Source of the DNA: a virus
DNA: 61,670 bases
Direction: 5' to 3' (one strand)
Virus record (IMG/VR): IMGVR_UViG_3300042402_004691
Location: 1 to 61,670 of that record
The notes beneath the pieces are model-generated. The model saw nothing but the letters and a program-made list of their open reading frames with translations, was not told the DNA's origin and made no database searches. This document shows positions 38,280-46,429 of the stretch, in pieces. A program made the translations under genes and the position numbers. How positions within the stretch are numbered: position 1 is the first letter of the stretch; every line of letters starts with the position of its first letter.

Positions 38280-38872
38280 TTGATGAAATTGTAGTAATTG
38301 ATAATGTTATACCGTCTTCTATGCAAAATCAAATAGAAGATTTATTTACATCGGGTAGATTAGCTTGGATTTTCTTTAAGGATATTGCGGTATCTCCGGA
38401 AGATATAAAAAGATTGAATATAAAAAAATTAACACCTGGAATTGCTTGTTATATAAAGCAAGATAATCCTAATTTTCTAAATGGGCAGTTGTATAATCTT
38501 GTAAAGATGATACCTGAAGCAGCGTGTAAACAAATAGATAAGCAATGTCTTGAAATCCATAATGCGAGAAGTTTTATGCATTTTCCGTTAAACGATGAGA
38601 TGCGGAAAGAATACGATAATGTGCATATCGATGTTCATTATCCACATTTAGTAGTTCTGTATTATGTAAACGATACGGATGGTGATACATTTATTTTTGA
38701 TAAAACTACTGTTGATTGTAAATACATAACAAAAGATACGAAACTCAATGTACTCAAAAAGGTGAGTCCTAAAAAGGGTAGAGTAGTTATGTTTAATGGT
38801 AATAGGTATCACTCTAGTTCTGGACCAACTAAGGATGTTAGATGTATTATAAACTTTAATGTTAAAATATGA
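38276..38872 (+). CDS. 2-oxoglutarate/Fe(II)-dependent oxygenase
   Basis: 198 residues. Iron ligands His117-x-Asp119 (VHIDVHYPHLVVLYY) and His179 (GNRYHSSSGP), with Arg189 ten residues on (RCIINF) to bind 2-oxoglutarate: the standard facial triad plus arginine in a double-stranded beta-helix. VVMFNGNRYH is typical. Such enzymes hydroxylate proteins, sugars or bases. It sits between two heptose-nucleotide genes in a fully overlapping operon, so it may hydroxylate the acceptor residue or the sugar. The substrate cannot be told from sequence. Confidence 0.82.
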   Translation: MIDEIVVIDNVIPSSMQNQIEDLFTSGRLAWIFFKDIAVSPEDIKRLNIKKLTPGIACYIKQDNPNFLNGQLYNLVKMIPEAACKQIDKQCLEIHNARSFMHFPLNDEMRKEYDNVHIDVHYPHLVVLYYVNDTDGDTFIFDKTTVDCKYITKDTKLNVLKKVSPKKGRVVMFNGNRYHSSSGPTKDVRCIINFNVKI

Positions 38873-39603
38873 GTAAAGTATTAATAATAGGGGAAAATTG
38901 TATAGATGTATTTGTTTATGGACATTCAAAAAGAAAATCACCAGAGGGAGCAGGACCAGTCTTTACTCCAATTGAAGAAGTATATGCAGATGGAATGGCA
39001 TATAATACGGCTAACAACATTGTTGCAATGGGGTTGGATGTAGATATCATAACTAACGCTGAAGAAATGATAAAGCGTAGATATTTGGATATGGATACCA
39101 ATCATTTATTTTTAAGAGTGGATGAAAACGATAAAGTATCTCAATATGATATCAACGAACTGCCAGATTTATCAAACTATTCTGCGGTTTTAATATCGGA
39201 CTACCACAAAGGTTTCTTAACCGAAGATGATATTAGTTATATAGCAGAAAGACATCCGTTGGTGATAGTTGATACTAAAAAAATATTGGGTGATTGGTGT
39301 AAGGAAATTAACTTTATAAAAATAAACCGAACCGAATACTTAAATAATGCAGAAGTTATTAACAACAACCAATGGTTGGTGGATAAACTACTAATTACAT
39401 TTGATAAGGATGGTACAATCCATAAAGGCGTTAGGTATCCTGCCGAAAATGTAGAAGTGGTGGATATATGTGGTGCAGGTGATACCTTTGTAGCAGGATT
39501 TACCAAAGAATACATCGAAACTGAAGATGTTGATAAATCCATAGTTTTTGCAAATAAAGCCGCATCCGTTGTTATACAAAAAAGAGGAGTAGGGATTTAT
39601 TAA
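38869..39603 (+). CDS. HldE N-domain-like PfkB sugar kinase (RfaE1-like)
   Basis: 244 residues, short for a PfkB kinase. The opening VLIIGENCIDVFVYGHSKRK then SPEGAGPVFTPIEEVYADGM parallels the heptose-7-phosphate kinase half of HldE (SPE.P.PV...GGA). LISDYHKGFL and the catalytic CGAGDTFVAGF with Asp205 are present. In E. coli, kinase and adenylyltransferase form one protein; here they are separate and in reversed order with the oxygenase between. Together they could turn heptose-7-phosphate into an ADP-heptose precursor, with the intermediate phosphatase and epimerase from the host. Some lid residues may be missing. Confidence 0.78.
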   Translation: MSKVLIIGENCIDVFVYGHSKRKSPEGAGPVFTPIEEVYADGMAYNTANNIVAMGLDVDIITNAEEMIKRRYLDMDTNHLFLRVDENDKVSQYDINELPDLSNYSAVLISDYHKGFLTEDDISYIAERHPLVIVDTKKILGDWCKEINFIKINRTEYLNNAEVINNNQWLVDKLLITFDKDGTIHKGVRYPAENVEVVDICGAGDTFVAGFTKEYIETEDVDKSIVFANKAASVVIQKRGVGIY

Positions 39604-39621
39604 AAAAAAAGTAAAAAAGAC

Positions 39622-39652
39622 TTGGAATTACAAAAATACTTTCGTATATTTG
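39622..39652 (+). promoter_or_regulatory. Bacteroidota-type promoter for the RNA candidate
   Basis: TTGGAA at 39622-39627 and TATATTTG at 39645-39652, 20 nt between TTG and the -7 box, followed within 10 nt by the paired region of the proposed RNA. Confidence 0.7.
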
Positions 39653-39655
39653 TTC

Positions 39656-39770
39656 TAAGAAAATGAGAAAAGGTAGTTGAAGCCAACAACTAATAAAACC
39701 GATTGTGTGATGCCCAGTCATATTTAAGTATGACACGCTAAAAAGCCGGATACTACCGCCTCTCATTTGA
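39656..39770 (+). ncRNA. candidate structured RNA
   Basis: No open frame. Closing stem AAATGAGA (39661-39668) / TCTCATTT (39761-39768), then GGTAGT (39672-39677) / ACTACC (39752-39757), CCG (39699-39701) / CGG (39747-39749), GTGT (39705-39708) / ACGC (39735-39738) and an apical hairpin GTCATA (39717-39722) / TATGAC (39729-39734). It starts just after a host-type promoter and stops before a late promoter. No family recognised; it lacks the hammerhead core. Noticeably richer in G+C than flanking intergenic DNA. Confidence 0.6.
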
Positions 39771-39785
39771 AAAATTAAAAAATTA

Positions 39786-39795
39786 TATATTTATA
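39786..39795 (+). promoter_or_regulatory. late promoter box
   Basis: Exact TATATTTATA, 21 nt before the ATG at 39817. Confidence 0.7.
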
Positions 39796-39816
39796 TACAA
39801 ACTAAAAAAAAATAAT

Positions 39817-40143
39817 ATGTCACTAGAAAATGTACCTGTAAAAAATTCAATTGAAATCGAAACTGTTAAGTTGGACGAAAATATTTTGAATGAACTTAAA
39901 GAATTCAACCAATCAATTGCTAACACTTTAACTGGATTGGGTGAGCTTCATGTAAGAAAGCAAGAACTGCACGAGGAACTTACCAGATTGGAAACTCTAA
40001 GAGGTGAATTGGAGCAAGAGTTCAAAGATAACAATAATTCTTTGAAGAAGAAAATTGATAAGCTTCAAGAAAAGTATCCAGGTGGTAGAATTAACCTACA
40101 AGAAGGAACTATCCAATATCAGCCTGAAGCAAATCAGCGATAA
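39817..40143 (+). CDS. coiled-coil protein, paralogue B
   Basis: 108 residues. Helical (LGELHVRKQELHEELTRLET, LRGELEQEFKDNNN) and ending LQEKYPGGRINLQEGTIQYQ, the same ending as the 34783 gene on the other side of the sugar cassette. A 13-bp terminator follows. Longer N-terminus than paralogue A. Function unknown. Confidence 0.65.
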   Translation: MSLENVPVKNSIEIETVKLDENILNELKEFNQSIANTLTGLGELHVRKQELHEELTRLETLRGELEQEFKDNNNSLKKKIDKLQEKYPGGRINLQEGTIQYQPEANQR

Positions 40144-40165
40144 TAAATAGTTAGCACTAAAATCT

Positions 40166-40202
40166 AAAAGAATTGGAAAAATCATAAATTCCAATTCTTT
40201 TT
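40166..40202 (+). terminator. intrinsic terminator
   Basis: 13-bp perfect stem AAAAGAATTGGAA (40166-40178) / TTCCAATTCTTTT (40189-40201), 10-nt loop, T-run that merges into the next late promoter. Confidence 0.88.
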
Positions 40203-40211
40203 ATATTTATA
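40202..40211 (+). promoter_or_regulatory. late promoter box
   Basis: Exact TATATTTATA, directly abutting the terminator, 27 nt before the ATG at 40239. Confidence 0.7.
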
Positions 40212-40238
40212 GGGTATAGAGACATACTCATTCAATAA

Positions 40239-43200
40239 ATGAATAATTTAGGAAAATACTTAGTTGAAGAATTATTAAAAGAAATTGAAAATATTACAAA
40301 TTATGTTGTAGTATATTCAGGTAGATTTCAACCATTTCATAAAGGGCATTACGCAACTTACGAACATTTAGTTAAAAAGTTCGGAAAAGATAATGTTTAT
40401 ATTGGAACCTCCGATAAAACAGATAATCAAAAATCTCCATTTAATTTTAAGGAAAAGAAAACCATTATGACTAAAATGTTTGGAATATCTCCAAATAAAA
40501 TAGTTTTGGTTAAAAATCCTTATGCTCCAATGGAAATCCTAAAAAACTATGATGAAACTACAACTGCATTTATTACTGTAGTTGGTGAAAAGGATGAGCA
40601 GAGATTAGGTGGTAAGTATTTTACTCCATACAAAGGAGATTTGGATAGTGGATATAAAGATAAGGGATATGTGTACGCTTCACCTGCACAACCAAACGCA
40701 ATTAGTGGAACTGATGTAAGAAATTGGTTAGGAAAGGGTGAGATGGAAGATAGAAAACAACTTTTTAATAAAGCGTATCCAAAGTTTGATAAAAATATAT
40801 TTGATTTAATAACTAAAAAGTTAGATACCTTAAATGAGTCTAGTTCAATTGACTCGGGTGAACCTGACGTGGGATATTATGCGGATGGTACTAAACGAAT
40901 ACTGAATGGAGCTAAGCCAGAAATATGGTTTAAGCAAGGTGGATACATTCAGTTAGATAAACCTAAATCCGATTACATGAGAGGAAAGGGTAAGAATAAA
41001 GATACTGAGTCTCAATTCCGTAAAGTTACTTATGCGTTAAAGGGAGTTACCGCTCCAAAAACTGCTAAAGATAGTAAATCCAAAGTTGCACCATATCAAG
41101 TTGATAAATGGAAAAATGTAACATCTAAAAATGTAAAGAAAAAAGAAGATAGGTATTGGGATTTGGATAAAGTTAATGAAAGGATTTTTATACCAAAAGA
41201 GTTTATCGAAGAATGGGTTACTGAAAACTTAAATAGGATTTTAAGTGAAATATCAACATCAACTGCGGGACCTGCTACTAATAATGGGAAGATAGTAGAT
41301 GATGGACCTAATTTATTTTTTCCAAACTATGATACATTTAATGCTGTATCAAAAGTAAGAGCGGAGCAGATTGGATACACAATTTTCCAACAGATAATGG
41401 ATAAAAAGTATGAGGATTATTACGAACATCCAATATATCCAAAAGGACCACCATCAGTAGTTTCACCATTTCCTGCCGGAGTTATCGATGATGCATCCAA
41501 TGAAAAAGATTTAGCGGGTATTGAAGCATACGATGAATGGTATACTCACATCACTCGTTCTATGGCATTAGTGGGATATGAATTAGTTAAAGATTTTGAT
41601 AAATCATTTAAGGATTTGGCAATTAAAGATGCTGATAATATGAAGAAAGATGCTGGTGTAGAAAAAATAAAAAATACTGTTGTGGAAAGTGGTATGGGTT
41701 TGGCAATGGGTTACCCATCAAAAGAGCAACTCCTTCAAAAGAAAAAGGAAAGAGATGAGTTGAGAAAGAAAATGGATAAGGAAAGTGAATACTACCAAGC
41801 AGTAGAAGAAGATATTACTATACCATTGAATGTGGGTGATACGGTTTTAGGTGGCAAGTTTAAGAATAAAAAAATTGTGGTTAAGGATATAAGTAAAAAC
41901 GAAAAGGGAGAAGTGACAGTAAATGGAAAATCCCTATTAAAATACAGATTGATTGATGAAGCATACGATGAAGTAATTGCTGAATTGATGAAAGACCCAC
42001 AATTTGAAGGATTGTTGAGTGAAATACCAATGGCTGATTTACAACAACTTGATAAATTTGCAGATAAACAATTAGACCCTATTGATGTTGTATTAACCGG
42101 AAGACACTTTTTAGAAAGATTAGTTGATCCACGAAATAGTAAACCAATATCAGCTGCAGAACTTACTGGATTTTTTAAGAGATTGGCAAGAAAAAAGAAT
42201 GAGTTTGTGGAATTTCTTAAAAAATATGGTGAAATAGTTGCAAAGGATAACAGAACTAAAATCAACATTCCATTTATGCAACAGGCTAATAAGGCGATTG
42301 CAAAAACAATAATGAGAAAGGATGATTTTAAGACTCCATCACCTGAATTAAAGTTTGAAGTCATAACTGAAGATACTATAAAATACTTATCCAAATCATT
42401 GGGTATGAGTAGAAAAGATATGCCACAAATTAGTTCCAAACACATAGGAGATTTTGTGAAGTATCTAAACGATAAAGGAGTATCAGTATCACCATCAGTA
42501 ATAGATGTATCTAAAATTGGAATGACCCAAAAGGATATAAATGTGGATAAGGTAAAGGATTTATTGGGAGTGGAAAAATCCAACTTAGCAAAACCTGTTA
42601 TCATATCAAACGATGGATATATTTTGGATGGTCACCACAGAGTTGCAGCATTGTATAATGTGGATAAAAACTTTAAGTTAAAAACTATAAAAGTAGATCT
42701 AGGAATTAAGGATTTATTGAAAGCTGCGGGTGAGTTTCCAAAGGTATCATATAAGGGGATAGAAGAATATGCTGGATTTAAGACAAGTCATATTCAACCT
42801 GCTCCACCTATGAAAGGATTGGATGATCCTGATGATAATTGGAAAGATGTAAAAGAAGGATTGATTACAGAAGGTGGAGCGTATGGTCATATGAACCATC
42901 CGTTTGATACCGATATTAACTTAACTTTTGGGCAACTAAAGGATATTGTTAAAAAGGCATTGAATGGTGAATTGGAATTGACGAGAGAAAAAACCGATGG
43001 ACAGGCATTAGCAGTTAGTTGGGTAAATGGTAGATTGGTAGCAGCTAGGAACAAATCACACTTAAAGGATAAAGGTAAAGGTGCGATGGATATAAACGCA
43101 GTTGCTGCTAAGTTTGGTGGTAGAGGTGGATTAACCGATGCATACAACTTTGCAATGAAAGACCTTTCTGTTGCGGTTGATAAATTATCACAAAAGCAAA

Positions 43201-44069
43201 AAGATAAGATATTCGGTGGTGGTTCTAAGTTTATGAACTTGGAAGTTATATACCCATCATCAGTAAATGTTATACCATACGGACAGGCATTATTAGTATT
43301 TCACGGTACATTTGAGTACGATGAGGCTGGTAATATCATAGGTGAAGACCAGAATGCGGGTAAGATATTAGCGGGTATGATTAAACAGATAAATCAAAAT
43401 GTTCAATCCAAATATACTATACAAGGACCTCCTGTTGTAAAACTACCAAAGAACAAAGAGTTGAGTAAATCCCAACCTAAGTACTTTGCTATGATTTCTA
43501 AATTACAAAGTGAGTTTGGATTGAACGATAATCAAGGAGTAGCTGAATATCACCAAAAATGGTGGGAACAATTTATAGATAAAAATGCAAAAGGATTAGA
43601 TGCTCAACAAAAAATTGGATTAGTTAAGAGATGGGCATTTGGGGATAAAGGATTTAGATTAAAAGATATCGAAGATGAAACTATCCGTAATTGGGCAGAA
43701 GGAATTGATAAAACTGATCACTCAAAAATAAGTAAAGATAACTTAATGAAGTTTGAGAGAATATTTTTAGGAGTGGGAGCAGAAGTTCTATCATTTATGA
43801 GTTCAGTTCTAACTGTAAATCCGGATAAAGCAAAAAGAGCAATGGTTGATAGGTTAGAAGCCGCTATAAAGGATGTTGAAGCTAAAGGTGATGAAAAGCA
43901 GATACAAAAATTGAAATTGGAATTGCAAAGATTGCAAGATTTGGGAGGAGTTGATAAGATTGTTCCTAATGAAGGTATTGTATTTGTTTATGGTGGAAAT
44001 ACGATGAAACTAACTGGAGCATTCGCTCCTCTTAATCAACTATTGGGGATATTTTTTGATGGTAAGTAA
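40239..44069 (+). CDS. giant multi-enzyme protein: nucleotidyltransferase, ParB-like and ligase-type domains
   Basis: 1276 residues. N-terminus: cytidylyltransferase-like fold with YSGRFQPFHKGHYATYEHL (HxGH at 34-37) and ISGTDVRNWL. Residues about 580-800 end in a ParB/Srx-like module with DGHHR (797-801) after VIISNDGYIL. Residues about 885-1276 look like a covalent nucleotidyltransferase of the RNA/DNA ligase superfamily: KTDG with Lys918, NLEVIYPSS, EGIVFVYGG and MKLTG in the expected order. The start MNNLGKYLVEELLKEIE resembles a capsid-targeting helix, and LITEGG just before the ligase part resembles a prohead-protease site. It may be a packaged polyprotein. Repair or modification of DNA/RNA ends is a guess. 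Confidence 0.7.
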   Translation: MNNLGKYLVEELLKEIENITNYVVVYSGRFQPFHKGHYATYEHLVKKFGKDNVYIGTSDKTDNQKSPFNFKEKKTIMTKMFGISPNKIVLVKNPYAPMEILKNYDETTTAFITVVGEKDEQRLGGKYFTPYKGDLDSGYKDKGYVYASPAQPNAISGTDVRNWLGKGEMEDRKQLFNKAYPKFDKNIFDLITKKLDTLNESSSIDSGEPDVGYYADGTKRILNGAKPEIWFKQGGYIQLDKPKSDYMRGKGKNKDTESQFRKVTYALKGVTAPKTAKDSKSKVAPYQVDKWKNVTSKNVKKKEDRYWDLDKVNERIFIPKEFIEEWVTENLNRILSEISTSTAGPATNNGKIVDDGPNLFFPNYDTFNAVSKVRAEQIGYTIFQQIMDKKYEDYYEHPIYPKGPPSVVSPFPAGVIDDASNEKDLAGIEAYDEWYTHITRSMALVGYELVKDFDKSFKDLAIKDADNMKKDAGVEKIKNTVVESGMGLAMGYPSKEQLLQKKKERDELRKKMDKESEYYQAVEEDITIPLNVGDTVLGGKFKNKKIVVKDISKNEKGEVTVNGKSLLKYRLIDEAYDEVIAELMKDPQFEGLLSEIPMADLQQLDKFADKQLDPIDVVLTGRHFLERLVDPRNSKPISAAELTGFFKRLARKKNEFVEFLKKYGEIVAKDNRTKINIPFMQQANKAIAKTIMRKDDFKTPSPELKFEVITEDTIKYLSKSLGMSRKDMPQISSKHIGDFVKYLNDKGVSVSPSVIDVSKIGMTQKDINVDKVKDLLGVEKSNLAKPVIISNDGYILDGHHRVAALYNVDKNFKLKTIKVDLGIKDLLKAAGEFPKVSYKGIEEYAGFKTSHIQPAPPMKGLDDPDDNWKDVKEGLITEGGAYGHMNHPFDTDINLTFGQLKDIVKKALNGELELTREKTDGQALAVSWVNGRLVAARNKSHLKDKGKGAMDINAVAAKFGGRGGLTDAYNFAMKDLSVAVDKLSQKQKDKIFGGGSKFMNLEVIYPSSVNVIPYGQALLVFHGTFEYDEAGNIIGEDQNAGKILAGMIKQINQNVQSKYTIQGPPVVKLPKNKELSKSQPKYFAMISKLQSEFGLNDNQGVAEYHQKWWEQFIDKNAKGLDAQQKIGLVKRWAFGDKGFRLKDIEDETIRNWAEGIDKTDHSKISKDNLMKFERIFLGVGAEVLSFMSSVLTVNPDKAKRAMVDRLEAAIKDVEAKGDEKQIQKLKLELQRLQDLGGVDKIVPNEGIVFVYGGNTMKLTGAFAPLNQLLGIFFDGK

Positions 44070-44091
44070 AATATCTAAAATCTAATTTATA

Positions 44092-44101
44092 TATATTTAT
44101 A
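44092..44101 (+). promoter_or_regulatory. late promoter box
   Basis: Exact TATATTTATA, 17 nt before the ATG at 44119. Confidence 0.7.
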
Positions 44102-44118
44102 TATAAACGGAAAAGTTT

Positions 44119-44796
44119 ATGGCAAAAGAGTTTAACAAAAAGTTCATGCACCCAACTCGTAGAAAGTTGGTAGATATGGTTTTGTATGGTAAAGAATATG
44201 ATACTGATGCTAGAATTGGATATGAGGGTGAGAGTTCTAAAAAAAGAGAAGTTGGCGAAGTTTGGACAGATGGTGATGGTGTAACTTGGGAGCAACACTC
44301 ATATGGAAGAGTTCAGCAATCAGACCTAACCGATACAATGAAGGAAGTCCGAAGTTGGTTGCAGAAACAGAAGGAGTGTAAAAATGAAACCTGTTCTAAA
44401 ACTGAGTTTGGTTATACTGATAAGAAGTTAATTAAAAAGACTGGATATTGTGTTGATTGCCTCGTTGATAAAGAAGCTATAATTAAAGGAGATGGATTGT
44501 GGATAGAGTATTCACAATACAGAATGGCTCAAAATATGATTTCACATGGAAACGAAGTCCTATTACAATTAGATCAAGCATTAAGAGATGTAAAAGAAGA
44601 ATACGAAATTGTAAATGAGGATGGTAGTATTGAGAAATGGAAAATGGAAAAAAGTGTGGATGAAATTAAAGGTGAAATAAATGCCGATATAAGTAAAATA
44701 CACGATGAGTTAAAAGATATTATTTCAATTAGGGATGCAGCTTGGGAAAAGCTAAAGGATAAGAATTACGATTTAGTATCTCCTCCAATTGTGTAA
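44119..44796 (+). CDS. conserved terminase-adjacent zinc-ribbon protein (small terminase candidate)
   Basis: 225 residues. MAKEFNKKFMHPTRRKLVDM and EVWTDGDGVTWEQHSYGRV are followed by two Cys pairs (CKNETC, CVDC) that could hold zinc. The C-terminal 90 residues are helical (NEVLLQLDQALRDVKEEYE) and end WEKLKDKNYDLVSPP. It ends 3 nt before the large terminase, where T4 places small terminase gp16, so it is a candidate for that role. No sequence similarity to gp16 can be claimed. Confidence 0.6.
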   Translation: MAKEFNKKFMHPTRRKLVDMVLYGKEYDTDARIGYEGESSKKREVGEVWTDGDGVTWEQHSYGRVQQSDLTDTMKEVRSWLQKQKECKNETCSKTEFGYTDKKLIKKTGYCVDCLVDKEAIIKGDGLWIEYSQYRMAQNMISHGNEVLLQLDQALRDVKEEYEIVNEDGSIEKWKMEKSVDEIKGEINADISKIHDELKDIISIRDAAWEKLKDKNYDLVSPPIV

Positions 44797-44799
44797 AGT

Positions 44800-46389
44800 A
44801 TGAGTATTCAAAAAAAATCATTAAAGGAAATTGTAGCGGATGAATATGTAAGGTGTTCAAAAGATCCTATACATTTTATGCGAAAGTATTGCATGATACA
44901 ACATCCTGTTAGAGGAAAAGTTCCATTTCACTTATATGAATTTCAAGAAAAAACTTTAACTGAATTATCAAACAATAGATTTAACATTATTCTAAAATCT
45001 AGACAGACTGGTATATCAACTCTTTCTGCTGGATTTTCTTTGTGGAAAATGTTATTCAACTCAGACTTTAATGTGTTGGTTATTGCTACAAAGCAGGAAG
45101 TTGCTAAAAACCTAGTAACCAAAGTAAGGGTAATGCATGAACTTCTACCTACCTGGTTAAAGGGTGGGAGTTTAGAAGATAATAAACTTTCCCTACGATT
45201 AAAAAATGGTTCCCAAATTAAAGCAATTGCTTCTTCACCAGATGCTGGGCGTTCTGAAGCACTCTCCCTACTAATTTTTGACGAAGCGGCATTCATTGAT
45301 GATATTGATGAAATATGGGCATCTGCTCAATCTACCCTTTCAACTGGTGGTAGTTGTATTGCGTTATCTACTCCTAATGGTGTGGGTAATTGGTTTCACA
45401 AAACTTGGGTAGGTGCTGAAGAAATGACAAATCCGTTTGTTCCAATTTCACTTCATTGGACATTACATCCGGAGAGAGATCAAAAATGGAGAGATGAGCA
45501 AAGTAAATTGTTGGGGGTTAAAATTGCAGCACAAGAATGTGATTGCTCATTTATTTCATCTGGTGATACTGTAATTGATCCTGATACATTGTTATTCTAT
45601 AAAGAAACATATTGTAAGGAGCCTGTTGAAAAGGGATACATAGATGGAAACTTATGGAAGTGGGAATATCCAGACTTCCAAAAATCATATATGGTTGTAG
45701 CTGACGTTGCAAGAGGTGATGGAGCTGACTTTTCAACTGCTCATGTCATTGATGTAGATACTGCAACTCAGGTAGCAGAATACAGAGGTAAGTTGGAAAC
45801 GAGAGATTTTGGAAACTTTTTAGTATCAATATCCACAGAATACAATGATGCTCTCCTAATAATTGAAAACGCAAACATTGGTTGGGCAGTAATTCAACAG
45901 GTGATAGATAGGGGATATAAAAACTTATTCTATATGAGTAAGGACTTGAAGTATGTAGATGTTGAGCATCAAATAACTAATAAATACAGAGCAGAAGAAA
46001 GGGGATTGGTTGCAGGATTTTCAACTACATCTAAAACACGTCCTTTAATTATATCCAAATTAGATGAATACTTTAGAGAAAGGACTGTTATAATTCGTTC
46101 TATACGATTGATAGATGAACTATTTACATTTATATTCATAAATGGTAGAGCAGAAGCAATGAGAGGATATAATGATGACTTGGTAATGGCGTTTGGAATT
46201 GGATTGTGGGTTAGGGATACCGCATTGAGATTGAGACAGCAGGGTATAAATCTAACTAAACACGCATTAGGTGGTATAGGATCGAACACTTCAATATACG
46301 ATGGAATGTATGGTGGAGTTGAGATGGATGAGAACCCTTGGAAAATGAAAGTGGGTGATAGTATTGAAGATTTAACAAAATGGTTGTAG
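44800..46389 (+). CDS. gp17: terminase large subunit, gp17-like
   Basis: 529 residues. ATPase: Walker A region KSRQTGIST (66-74), Walker B LLIFDEAAF with Asp161-Glu162, and the SSPDAGRSEA and SCIALSTPNG segments typical of T4-type terminases. Nuclease: Asp302 in VVADVARGDGADFST, then ENANIGWAVIQQV and a final acidic stretch GYNDDLVMAF. It pumps DNA into the prohead and cuts it. Slightly shorter than T4 gp17 (610). Confidence 0.95.
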   Translation: MSIQKKSLKEIVADEYVRCSKDPIHFMRKYCMIQHPVRGKVPFHLYEFQEKTLTELSNNRFNIILKSRQTGISTLSAGFSLWKMLFNSDFNVLVIATKQEVAKNLVTKVRVMHELLPTWLKGGSLEDNKLSLRLKNGSQIKAIASSPDAGRSEALSLLIFDEAAFIDDIDEIWASAQSTLSTGGSCIALSTPNGVGNWFHKTWVGAEEMTNPFVPISLHWTLHPERDQKWRDEQSKLLGVKIAAQECDCSFISSGDTVIDPDTLLFYKETYCKEPVEKGYIDGNLWKWEYPDFQKSYMVVADVARGDGADFSTAHVIDVDTATQVAEYRGKLETRDFGNFLVSISTEYNDALLIIENANIGWAVIQQVIDRGYKNLFYMSKDLKYVDVEHQITNKYRAEERGLVAGFSTTSKTRPLIISKLDEYFRERTVIIRSIRLIDELFTFIFINGRAEAMRGYNDDLVMAFGIGLWVRDTALRLRQQGINLTKHALGGIGSNTSIYDGMYGGVEMDENPWKMKVGDSIEDLTKWL

Positions 46390-46402
46390 TTTTAAGTTTT
46401 TT

Positions 46403-46412
46403 TATATTTATA
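46403..46412 (+). promoter_or_regulatory. late promoter box
   Basis: Exact TATATTTATA, 17 nt before the ATG at 46430. Confidence 0.7.
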
Positions 46413-46429
46413 GTATAACCTAAATAACT

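Noticed and set aside
39656-39770. Hammerhead or twister ribozyme, or tRNA-like RNA
   Set aside because: The hammerhead core (CUGANGA and GAAA) is absent; a short AAGCCGGAUA resemblance to twister is not supported by the rest of the fold; no acceptor or anticodon arm.
41792-42604. 270-codon open frame on the - strand
   Set aside because: It lies wholly antisense to the 1276-residue protein, whose motifs are clear; its Ser/Phe/Leu-rich product has no recognisable motif and no promoter.
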